Shown here: positions 25,601 to 36,062 of the stretch, piece after piece | Position numbering within the stretch: the stretch's first letter is position 1 | Layout of the letters: each line of letters starts with the position of its first letter | Assembly: GCA_019722365.1 (NCBI GenBank) | Contig: JADFUC010000923.1 | Location: 16,155-80,154 of the forward strand | DNA from: Lithospermum erythrorhizon | Taxonomy: Eukaryota; Streptophyta; Magnoliopsida; Boraginales; Boraginaceae | Direction: 5' to 3' | Length of the DNA stretch: 64,000 nt | Program-made: the position numbers and the translations under genes | The notes under the pieces: generated by a model | Database searches by the model: none | Seen by the model: the letters and a program-made list of their open reading frames with translations, nothing else | Told to the model about the DNA's origin: nothing

Positions 25601-26687
25601 GAAGATGGTTTATCTCTATATGGTAGAGATTAAAGATCATTATTGATCCAATTATTATTACTTAGACATTCAACACTTTATACTTTCAACCGTTGAATAA
25701 AGAAGTACATAGATACATAAATTTGATAACAATGAACAACATTTGACCGGATACCCAGCTAATCAACCATACTAATATAAGCATATTAAGAAGGCGTAAT
25801 GTTCTTCTCTCGATGCTTAAAGTCTTTGCTAAATTTAGTGGGAGGAGCTAACCCTTCGTCTAAATATCCTTATAGATTACATGGCCGTACTTTTTAGAAT
25901 TTGAGCTTCTAGATTCAAATCTACATCATTGTTCTAGGCGATGATGAGGTAAAATATACACTACGTTACTAAAGTAACAAACTTTTGGCTTCACTTTGGA
26001 AATCTATGTTTTTTGGGGAGGTATTTGAATAAATGATCAAAGCAGAGAAAACCTCCTAACAGGCGAAAACAATAGGAATTACACTTGTCTAGTTAAAGTG
26101 TTTATTGAAGATAAAAGGAGCTAATTATAATTTCATATTCTTGGATCAAAAGGGAGTAGAACTCTAATCAATCACATGGGTTTGCGAGGAAGGCTTTGAA
26201 ATGGTTCAAGCCGTAATCTTTGGACCATGAACTTAGAGATAGAATATTTACATCCTAAGCGAGAATCTCACGGAGCTTATATTTGAATAGCATTCTTAGA
26301 CATGATGTGAGGACTTCATAAGTCTCAAAATAATGTACTTTGACCTTGTCGAGAAAAGTCCTCTGTAATTTGGAACATGGCATGAGTTGAATATATTGCA
26401 GTATAAATGATAGATGCAAATCAGGGGTTAGTATGACCGGATATCTAATTGAGATTTTTGTAATCTTAGAGGATAAGAGGTGATTTGGTGCACCACAAAC
26501 TTCTCAGGTTTGAATATCCACATGAACACTGTCTATTACCAAGAGGAAGCTGCGGAGTGCAGAGTTTGGTGACACATCTTACCAAAGGTTGTTATAGAAA
26601 TCACGTGTCGAAGGAATGGATTTGAATGTATCATAAACTTCGTTCGATACTATATCATATAAATCGTCCAAGGTCAAGAGTGAGGAG
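19601..26687. repeat. degraded repeat-like DNA, probably retroelement internal sequence near its right end
   Basis: No open frame exceeds about 110 codons. The texture is that of decayed transposable elements: CG-bearing words in an otherwise AT-rich matrix and several GC-richer patches (19640-19880, 20320-20720, 23160-23700). Just before the LTR at 26688 lies AGAGTGAGGAG, a plausible polypurine tract, which would make the stretch to its left the internal region of the element. I could not recognise gag, protease, integrase or reverse transcriptase motifs, nor find a matching left LTR or a tRNA-Met primer site. How far left the element extends is not determinable by eye. Confidence 0.35.
25297..25330. 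repeat. short perfect inverted repeat
   Basis: ATACAACTTTT (25297-25307) is repeated in inverse as AAAAGTTGTAT (25320-25330) around a 12-base loop. It lies within decayed repeat DNA and is followed by no T-run. No function assigned. Confidence 0.4.
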
Positions 26688-27516
26688 TGTTAGAAATGCA
26701 GAGATATTAGATATATAAAATGCTAGTTGAACAATTTTGATTGATCAGCGATTTAAATCTTGATATATAAGTTCAATATATATTAATTGTTGGACAATTA
26801 ATATTTAGGATTACCGGCATCGACATTAGGGGTTCACGATGAAACTTATGGTTCAGCTCGTAATCTATATTAATTAATAGTCGGTTAATATTTAGCCAAT
26901 ATGTTTATAACGTAGATCCGTCCTAAGAGTGCAACTGAAGCAGGTAAACCTTGACTGGCAATATTGTATTATAACCTTCAAAAAATGGCTTGTATTAGGC
27001 GTATGATAGGGCAAAATTCAGTAGGAACCTTACCCCTTAGGCTCGCAAATGTCAGGTAGAAAAGAAGATTAGGGCTTCCAGTGTTCAGCCGCCTCCTTAG
27101 GAGCCTACGTTTCTAGGAGAATGTTCTTCCGTGATATATAAAGGTCATCACTTGCATAGAATTATTTGCTCATTCATTCTTGACTTTTTGAAGTCGAAGA
27201 ATCTCTCTCTCTCCACCTAAAAGTCGCCGCCCCTCCCTAGGAAGAGAAAAATTTTATCTTCCTCTTTTATTTCGGTTTCACTTTAAACGTTCTAGTAAAA
27301 CGCACGGAGGAGTTCGGGTAATTTGCTGGTGTGGACTATTCTTGGAGATACTCTATTTTGGGTATTATGAGCTCATCTTTTCCGTTGCCATTAAAATATT
27401 CCAGAAGAAAGGTACACTCTTGTAATTAGTTATTTATTGTATTTGTAATCCGTAGTATCCTGGGATTCGCATCCGATTAGTTTAGAACTGGTTAGATTCG
27501 AATATAAAACCCAACA
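26688..27516 (+). mobile_element. LTR of a retrotransposon (3' LTR or solo)
   Basis: The segment starts TGTTAGAAATGCAG and ends AAACCCAACA, so it has 5'-TG...CA-3' ends. It is immediately preceded by a purine-rich tract (GTCAAGAGTGAGGAG). About 450 bp in is a TATA box (GATATATAAAGG, about 27132) followed by a pyrimidine-rich leader. Near the end is a TTATTGTATTTGTAATCC stretch suited to polyadenylation. Order and length (829 bp) fit a plant Copia-type LTR, often beginning TGTTAGAA. I could not find its partner in the window, so it is either the right LTR of a decayed element or a solo LTR. Confidence 0.6.
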
Positions 27517-28529
27517 ATATATTGGTTTTAATATTTCATTTAAAGTAATTCTTCGTATTTGTTATGTTGCATGCCCATATATTACTTATTAAATTTTGTA
27601 ATACACATGTTCCTCAAATATGCGTGATATACATTAAGCCATTTGAGAAATACAAATTAGTATGCGTTGGTTTTGCATTTTCATGTATATAAATAATAGA
27701 ACCATTAATACCTTTTTTCGAATTTGAAGAAGAAGTTTCTCCATATATATTTGAATTCGAGTTTTCGGATCTATGATGATGAATAATTAGAGTAAAATTA
27801 TATTGAATGTTTTAAAAATTAAATTATGAATCATCTAAACATAAAACTATAATCTAAAAAGGTAGGAAAAAAAAATAAAAAGTAAAAAACCGAATTTGGG
27901 CCAAATTGAGCCATAGTACGGAAATAGATTGTCATAACTTTATAATTGTGGGATGAGTTTCTTTTAAATGCAAAAAAAAAAAATACAAATATCACATTGA
28001 TATTAGCCATTGATCAGTAGTGATCCGATGGCCAAGATTCTGATAGCGCATAATGGCACCAAACTCTAGCTAAAAAAACTCATTAATTGGTAGTAAGCGC
28101 CGAGAAGGCGTGTAGAAGCTTCTGTGATGAGTAAATCGTTTATTTTTATTTTTTAGCTTGAGAGTGTTGTATTTTCTTGGTTATGCTATAAAGAACATAT
28201 AATTAAATTTTGTGCTCGTCTTTCTACAGATATACATGCCACGATTGCAATTACGGCTGGCCTCATTTCTAATTTTATTCGATCCATTTGCATTCCACTT
28301 TTTTCTTTCCTTCGCTCATCAGTTTCTTGTGTACAATTCTTATTTGTTAGTTGATGTTGATTCTGTCAATATTTGATTTTTTTCTATATGAAGAAAAGCA
28401 ATCGGATTGAGATTAAGAATATTACCGACATTATCTATATTTTTCATTCATTATAGTTAGATTCACCTTTCGATGTATTATCTTGTTGCCCGTCATTTAC
28501 TCACTAGTATTTTCGTTGTCTAGCTTTAG
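27517..28529. other. intergenic DNA, no gene seen
   Basis: AT-rich sequence with short A-runs and no coding signal. Confidence 0.5.
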
Positions 28530-28650
28530 CCCCGAGCATAGCTCAGCTGACAAAGGCCGAGTGTTAAAATGTAAATGGCGCCAACCCCGTGGGGTGTGAG
28601 TTGAGTCATGTAAGTGGCGGAATCTGCGTTTGAAATGGTTTAAAAGGAAA
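28530..28650 (+). mobile_element. tRNA-derived SINE-like sequence
   Basis: CCCCGAGCATAGCTCAGCTG reads as the 5' end of a tRNA-derived SINE: TAGCTCAGCTG is a near-perfect box A. GTGTGAGTTGAGTCATG, about 65 bases on, is a degenerate box B. The block is more GC-rich than its flanks. CTTTAG precedes it (28524-28529) and ACTTTAG recurs at about 28652, a possible short target duplication. Not a functional tRNA: there is no cloverleaf or 3' acceptor pairing. Confidence 0.5.
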
Positions 28651-28659
28651 ACTTTAGAT

Positions 28660-30540
28660 AACAGTTGAGATACATCCCATGATTCATAACTTAGTAAAAT
28701 CTCGATGCAGGGACATGAGGGGGCACTATTGTAATGGATTCACACTTTCTTTTATTAGTTGACCGAACAAAGGAATAGCAGTGACTCTCATTTTTCATTA
28801 AAGTGATAATTGACAAAATAGATACTGTATAAGAAGAAAACAGTGAGCTTTTAATTTAATGAATTATGGTGATCATTTATTAGCCGCTAGATTTGGACGC
28901 GGAGACTCGTACCGCAAAATCGATAATGCCTGGTTTTAAAGTAGGTTTAGACTAACACCTATGTTATATTTTATTTTATGTGATAGTATTTTTATGGGAG
29001 TACTAGTATATTAGATTTTTGTTTTTATTTAATTTTATAGAGACAATTTAGATTAAAAAAATGTGGTGATACGTTATCTGAAAATAATGTAATAAAGAAT
29101 ATCACATAAAATATAACATATAAATTAGACTCGAATTTTAGACTTTTAGGTGTAAAATTTTACGAAGTAAATTTTTTTGGTTGAAAATGATGGAGGTGTT
29201 ATTAATGCTATCGGTAGACGGTCATGTTGCGAAATGTTGTCATGTCATTAGTGTCTCGGTTTTGGTTTAGAACGAGAAAGGGGTGAAAAAATATAAATAA
29301 AACAGCATTAACAGGCCAACTGGACATGCTGTTTTTGACAAAAGTGGTATCTTTAACATAAATTTACTAGTATTAAAAAATCTTAAATTTCGGTACCTTT
29401 AATTAATTATTCATTGAAGAAATAAAAGTTAGTCAAAATAATTCTACTACCATTATTGAGAACAATCATCTCTCAGTAACAATTTTTGAAAGTTTAATTC
29501 AGAATAATTACATTGTTACATATTAATTCATGAAATTTGTTCAAATGATGTAATATGGTCTTTGGCTAACCCAAAACGTTAAATTTGGATGTAAAAAGAA
29601 AAATGGATGTCACTGCAGTCTGCAGACAATATTGCAATGTTTGTGTCATTTTTTGAACTAATCTACAACGGTGTAACTAATATTGGTGCCAATTTAGATC
29701 TAAAGTTTCCGTTGGTCGGAGATTTCATGAAATGTGTGTACAACTTATGGAGACTAACCTGTAATAGTATTACTATTTAATTTTAAATTGCATTTTAATC
29801 CTACAATATACGACCAAATCAACAAATTAACTCAACTTTTGTGTAATGGACATGAATGCAATTATGTCTCTATTCATATTTCATACTACCTCAATACTGA
29901 AATCAAGTGGAATGAGTGAATTTTTGGGTAATGAACATGAATGCAACTATGTACTCTATTCATACTACCTCAATATTGAAATCAAACAAGCTCAAGTACA
30001 ATTTAAGTGGTTGGGGATTTGGGGTTGTCTTTGGCATCGAATGCAAGTACGACACTTCGCAATGCATGCTCACTTATTAATCCATTGTGGATGAGGACGA
30101 CATGCAGGGCACATAAATGTATCCATGGAAGCTTATCTTTACACTGCTTCTGCAATAACTATTAACTGCCCTCAAACATATCTTCCATCTTTACAAGAAG
30201 TCAATTGAAACCTCTTGATTAATAAGAGTAGAAGTTTGTTTCAAAATGTTGAAAAATTGAAAGCCATCAACCTTAGCTTTTTAGCTCATTCTTCCATGGT
30301 AGTTTCTCACCTTGAAGAAAAAGTGTGTACTACTAGGTTATACTAAACACCAACCAACCCAAGCGTTCCCCCCATCAAATGTGGTACGTTATATGAATAC
30401 GACTTGTCATTCACTTCAATATTGGATCATTTCATCCGTTAATGTCATATGCTCTAGGTCATTTGATATAGTCCATGCTGACCAACTCTTCTCAAGTCTT
30501 CTTGTCCCTCTACGTTTATTGAACTAAGCACCCTTTTGCT
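28660..30540. other. intergenic DNA with an ~87-bp direct duplication
   Basis: AT-rich spacer upstream of the second GDU gene. ATGAATGCAA..ATGT...CTATTCATA..TACTACCTCAATA..GAAATCAA occurs at about 29841-29907 and again at 29927-29988 with small differences, indicating a local tandem duplication. Short open frames across it are low-complexity and I do not call them. Confidence 0.5.
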
Positions 30541-30555
30541 ATAGTTTTCATTCAT

Positions 30556-30879
30556 TTGCAAGAAATGAAATCGATCAAGATAGGAACAACGATGAAAGTC
30601 TCATCTCACTTTTCTTCTTTCACCAAATGGTGGATCCCGAATTCTCCTGTGCCTTACATGTTTGGCAGTCTAACAATCTTGTTTTTAGTTATCATGGTTG
30701 CCCTGATAGTACTCATGTGTTACAAGCGATTTGAGGGCTCGTCAGCTTCAAATGAAGCTAAGCAAAGTAATAGCATTTATGCAAGTGTTGAATTAGTAAA
30801 AGATCTCAAAATTGTTGTAATCATGGCTGGAGACGAGCAGCCAACGCGTCTCGCTACACCATCACCATCTCCAGTGTGA
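30556..30879 (+). CDS. GDU: GLUTAMINE DUMPER-like membrane protein, about 107 aa
   Basis: An intronless protein of 107 residues if the first ATG is used; ATGs at codons 4 and 13 are alternatives. Features in order are a short N-terminus, the family motif SPVPYMFG (30-37), one transmembrane helix (about 34-56), a polar linker and the VIMAG box at 88-92 (VVIMAGDEQPTRLATP). The tail is shorter than in Arabidopsis GDU1. Its predicted role is the same as that of the gene at 17042: a small membrane protein affecting amino acid export. The two proteins share the helix-linker-VIMAG plan but little else, so they are old paralogues rather than a recent tandem copy. Confidence 0.92.
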   Translation: MQEMKSIKIGTTMKVSSHFSSFTKWWIPNSPVPYMFGSLTILFLVIMVALIVLMCYKRFEGSSASNEAKQSNSIYASVELVKDLKIVVIMAGDEQPTRLATPSPSPV

Positions 30880-32030
30880 TTGAATTACACTGAATTAGCT
30901 TGTCTTTGGTTTCTTGCATCTCAATAATGTAACCTCAAAGAGTGCTACTATGTACATTACTGCTATTGTATGCATGTCTTTGGTTTAGTTTAATGGTTGG
31001 TAGATTTGGCAAAGCGTTCACCTATAGAAACCACTTATATTTTTAACTTTCTTTCTTTTACTTTTAGAGTTAATGTTTGCTTTTCATAATCTATGTGGAA
31101 ACTTCATTGAATCCAACTTTGTAGAAGTGCGAAGTAGACTTATGTTATAGTTAAATGCTATTTGATTCAATTATTCAACAGCACAAACAGTAAAAGTAAG
31201 AGATTAACTGAAAGGGTAGATGGTGCATAGAACTCTTTCTAAGCTCTTGCAATAGACACCTTGAGATACTTATTATAGCAAATAATGGGAACTCAATTAC
31301 TGGCTTCTCTATTTCAAAGGTGGCAAAAACAGAAAAGTTGAAAGGCCTTGATTTAGGTGAATATGTATTTCCTATACCAACCGCGGTTTATTTGTTTAGT
31401 TGTTCGGTCTCTTGGGTCCATTCAGAAACAACCTTCCTAAGGGTAAGGTTGCATACTATCTTAGTACTCGACTTAGAGATAAAGAGTGACAAGCTCATTG
31501 GCAAGTTTCATGCGTGTAGAGCACTAGTTAAGCCTCTCTGATGTAGAACAAATTGTTAGAAGCTAATTCCTAAAACTAGAATCAAGTATAAGGAAGTTTC
31601 TTAGGGATCGATTTTAGAGGAACCACTTTTAGCGAAAAGCGTTGGCCAAGATTCCAAGAATAAATCATCCAGAGTAAGATATTAACTAATTGGAGATAAT
31701 AAAAGTTGAATAAAAGACGAGAAGAAGTAATAGAAAGAGTACTGTAAACTTTTTGCTTCATTTAAGTTCACCATAAATTTCTTTCTTACAAAAGAATAAC
31801 TTAATTGTACCCTAATAGTTTTTCTTGTCACCTTACCACATAAATAACACACTATCTAAATTATATTGTACCAAAAGTAGCAAAAATGAGTGGAAAGAAG
31901 AGATGCAGGAAAAGAATACCAGCCAAGAGCTTCGCTCAGAAAGTCACCGCCTTGTTGAGAACAAATGCTGTAAAATTATCCAAATCACGACAGCTTCAGA
32001 TTATTTGTCACTGTTGGGGCCTCTTCTTTG
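30880..32030. other. intergenic DNA between GDU and GAUT9 3' ends
   Basis: Convergent gene ends. Sequence just after 30880 is the likely GDU 3' UTR. Short frames at 31320-31541 and 31825-32091 have no recognisable similarity. Confidence 0.5.
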
Positions 32031-32035
32031 CTGCT

Positions 32036-34864
32036 TTACATGCCGAAATTGCAAGCTTGCACATATTCCATTTCGTTATCAACATATTTAGTCCATAGAT
32101 TCTTGAATTGGTTCAAAGCAATGTCCAGCCATGGTTTCATGTTTCCATTGAAGTGAACCACCGCAGCACTATTGATCTCGTCCATGCTAACACTTGGATT
32201 ATACCCCAGCCCAAGAACATGCCATGATCTGTCCAGTGACTTGGTTGTTGAATGGAAAGTGATCAACCCAGCAGGAAGTGTTCCCGATTTCCATAGAGTT
32301 CGATCCTTATTCTGGTCAAATGAAAATTTGAAAAGGAAAAGATTAAAGCCCAAGAGAAGTAATTTTATAACTACATATTACGAAAGAAATATAAATAAGG
32401 GTATGCAATAGTTACAAAAGAACTAATAGGAAGAATGAAAGAAAGGAAACACTCACCAACTTCTGCCAATAATGGTACTGATCAGTCAATTGTTCACGTC
32501 TCCAAGCATCCAAGTCAAATATATTCATCCCAAAGGCCCAAGCACAAGCTTTAGGGTTAAATTTCTCAGTGATAAGAGGATTAGAAAAGTTCAAATACTG
32601 ATCATAGCGATGAAATGGCCCAAAGCACGTTTCAACTGCTCCATTCACCTTTCCATTTAAATCAATGCTCCACAATGCAGTCAAGTCTTTCTGAATCACC
32701 ACATCGTCATCAAGGAATAGGATACGGTGTAGGTTTGGATACATTTCCGGCAAATAAAAACGAAGATGATTGAGAATTGATAGAAACTTGGGATTCTTGA
32801 ATTTCATTCCATTCACGTCTTTCGTAGCATTCTCTGCTCTGTTCTGAAAGTAGAAATTCTGCAGTTTGGCTGATTCGATTTGTTTCAGCACTGGCACATA
32901 GGAAGGTTTTAAGAACTTGAAATCTTCAACAGACTTGATCTCGATATGTGCTCCACCCACAAGTGGTCTCATCTTAAAGTAGACTTTCATAGCAGCTATA
33001 TTCATTCTATCAGTGACAATATGGAACACATGTTTCCATGGCTCCTCGGTGTTCTTTATCGCTGAGTTCACAACCACAGCAACTGCGATCACATTGTCAG
33101 AAAATATGGCATAGTGGTATAAAGTGGAGTCCTCGAACTCAGGCTTAGGATCTTCATCTTTATACTTATCAGGATGTGAAATTCTCTCCTCCATGAGCCG
33201 CATCGCAAGGCAGTGCAAACTTTTTGGAGTTGATTTAGCAGCGATCAAGCTGGCAAATGCGCCATTCCTCTTGGCCTTCACAAGCAATTCATTAACAGCA
33301 AATATTGTATCCTTCAACTTCTGAATCTTAAGCTGATTATCATAAGACTCTTTAGCCTCCACAATCATCGTCCTAGCAACCTTGATCTTATCCTTCACCT
33401 CCTTCTCAAACTGTCTCAAAATATCCTCATCCACTGGCCCATCAGAATCAAATGCAGCCTGATAACTCGGCTTCAATTGAAGATCCAAGAAGTCTTGAGC
33501 AAGATCATCAAATGTCCTAAGTTGTTTCGATGAATCGATCTTCAATTTCCTCGCATAGGCAGAGTACGCATTCACGAGCGCTAAATGATCAGTCGCCTGC
33601 TTATGAATTAAGCCTAATCTAGTCTCCAATGGATTCGAGTTCAATTCTAGAAATGATCTAGGCATAGAAGCATGTCCTGTAGTCTCTAAAGCCTGTCCAC
33701 ATAATTATAAATACAATCAAGCCCAGCCGTGGAAATCAGCAATACAATTCTAAAGTTGATCTCATAATTCTCATACTAAAACTACTATAAATACTCCTAG
33801 TCAACAGTAATGATCAAACACACTTTCTCCACCCCAAAAATTTGAAGTTTGATTTTCAATAGTCAAATTTAATGAATTTTGTGTTCTTAATTGACACACA
33901 CATAACATAGATTTGCATCAAAATTATCACCTTAATAGTGAAGTAAATTGACAATACTATCTCCTTTTAGATATTTTCAACAAATATCACACAATATATA
34001 CTAAAATCAGCAACAATCAAACAATAATAACAATCTTCCAAGTCATCAATAGCAATTCAAACACACAAACAAATCATACAAATACAAATGCGATAATGAG
34101 ATGATGAAGAATCTACATACATCATCGTGGTGAGGAGTATAAATTACTCATTTTCAATAGTAACGATCAAAACATAATAAGCTCTCATTAAACCAAAAAC
34201 AGATCAACCATTAAAACCGATTCCCCCTAAGTCCTAACCATTAGGGCATTACAAAACTAAAATCAACTACAATCAAACAGTAAAAAAGAAGTTACGCATT
34301 ATCAATATCATTTCAAAATTCACAAATTATATATCAATATTAAACATGATCTCGTAATTCTCATACTAATAACTAAACTACTACAAACTCATCCTTGTCA
34401 ATATTAATTCTCAAACATCATTATCTTCATTAAAATTTTCAACTAATCATCCTTAGAACCAAAAATTGAGCTAAAAAATCTGAAATATTAATTCAAAACA
34501 CATATACGATAATTCGATTATTCGAAAATATTAATCATCCTTAAAACCGAAAAAATAAGTAATAGAAATTTATGATTACTCTTTAGCTGGAAAATGGAAA
34601 ACATCAACATCAATTCAAAACACATACAAATCTACATACAGTAAAATATGATGCAATATAATATTAAAAGTAAAAAAATAAAAGTGATAATTAAATTGGG
34701 GAAAATGTACATACAGTATCGTGATGATTGTTGGGATTGGAAGAGAAGAGAACGGAGATAGTAGCGAGGAATAGGAAAGTCAATATCGCCGACACGAAGA
34801 TCCGATACGAAAACATGCTCCGAATACCCGACCCACCACGGCTGCCCCTCCCGATTACCGCCAT
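32036..34864 (-). CDS. GAUT9: GAUT9-like galacturonosyltransferase, 553 aa
   Basis: Three exons on the minus strand (34715-34864, 32457-33692, 32036-32311) join in phase 0 with GT-AG introns into 553 codons, the family's normal size. It is a type II Golgi membrane protein: Arg-rich N-terminus, transmembrane helix at about 20-40 ([20 protein letters not shown]), coiled stem and GT8 catalytic domain. The metal-binding motif FLDDDVV lies at about 376-382 (DDD 378-380) and HFNGNMKPW at about 515-523. GAUTs transfer galacturonic acid from UDP-GalA into pectin. The N-terminus (MAVIGRG...GGSGIRS.FSYRIF) matches GAUT9 rather than QUASIMODO1/GAUT8. One oddity: the usual RREKCT is RREQLT here, losing a conserved Cys. 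The first intron is about 1 kb. Confidence 0.93.
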
Positions 34865-35260
34865 ACACAGATCCAGATCCACAACAAATTTCCAGGAGTA
34901 TGATGGAGAATCTTGTCCCAAAATTATTGTCACATTTGTAGAGAGAGAGAAGACAAGTGCTGAGAGATCGGAGAGATGTGAAATGGAAGGAGAGATCTAT
35001 AAGGGAATCTTACTGTCCCGCGTCGGTGGGGTTTTATCCAAATTGTTTAATCCAACCAGAGTCGGGATTGGGAGTTGTAATAATGATAATTTTAATTTCA
35101 CACAAACCATCGTCGAAATCACATTGAGACAAACGTTTCCGTTGATGGGACATGACCACCATATCGAACTTCATTGCTTGAGTGATAACTTTCGTGTAGT
35201 TTGATTAGTGACGTATTATAACGGTTTGATAAATTCGATATTATCGCATATTGCATAGAA
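34865..35260 (-). promoter_or_regulatory. GAUT9 5' UTR and upstream region
   Basis: Upstream of the GAUT9 ATG (34862-34864, minus) lies purine/pyrimidine-rich leader-like sequence, including a GA-rich run at about 34940-34985. No clear TATA box. Overlapping plus-strand frames are shadows of the exon. Confidence 0.35.
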
Positions 35261-35261
35261 A

Positions 35262-36062
35262 TTTGTTGGTGGGCCGCGTCAGAGCCGGTCAGGCTGGCGT
35301 CCCGGCCGGTCGAATGTCAAATCGAAAATGGACGGATCCGGTCGGATCAATATTCGATCCATTATCCGAGAGCGGATCGGACCGGTGACGGCTTAGGATC
35401 CAGGTAATTTAAAAATAAAATAAAATCTATTCTCAAGCGGAAATTAGCGAATTGTTATTTTTTGAATTGTTATTTTTTTGTATTTTGAATTGTTATTTTT
35501 TGTATAAATGAGTTTTAATTCATGTAAATGAGTTTGATTTTTTGTGTATATTTCGATTTTATTTGTATTAGCTTTAATTTTTTTTGTATTTTAGTGTTAT
35601 TTTTTGTATTTTTAGGATCTTATCGGATGGGAGTTTGGGATGCTCCGGATCTTATTCGGGCAGGATATAGGATATCGGATAATCTTGCTCGGATAGGATG
35701 GGCCAGAAAGCCGACGGTTTACCGGATCGATCGGTCGGATCGATCGGTCCGATTCTGAACCAGCGGGTTTCGGTCAGTCGATCCCCGGACCGACACGAGG
35801 CTGATCGATTAGCGCTAGTATTCTTGATATGGAAACACCCCAATTCGGATAAAATTAAATGCCGAAATAAAAACATTAATAAAGTATAAAGTGTGACTGC
35901 TTGAGGACCCGAACCAAAACCCGGACCCATTATCCTTTAGATAATCGATGCAGTTCCGTCAAAAATTTTTGCCTTATATCGGTGGATCGGATCGAATGTC
36001 GATAATAGTTTTCGGTCGATTCCGTCCAAGTATTTTATCTAATACCGGATCGCTTATTTGGG
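35262..36062. repeat. CGGATC-rich repeat-like block
   Basis: Two patches (35270-35400 and 35620-36060) are packed with GGATCGG, CCGGATC and GATCGGTC words. They are far richer in CG than the surroundings and are separated by a T-rich stretch. Overlapping frames on both strands are by-products of this word bias. The texture is that of a non-autonomous repeat element. I cannot define termini or a target duplication. Confidence 0.4.

Noticed and set aside
28540..28620. A functional tRNA gene
   Set aside because: Only box A is good. The acceptor and anticodon stems do not form and box B is degraded, so a SINE head is the better reading.
34728..35204. A 158-codon plus-strand frame
   Set aside because: It lies antisense to GAUT9 exon 1 and its promoter, has no recognisable domain, and is explained by the real gene on the other strand.
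35528..35930. Several overlapping frames rich in Arg, Asp, Gly and Pro on both strands
   Set aside because: They come from GGATCGG-type word repetition, not from codon selection.
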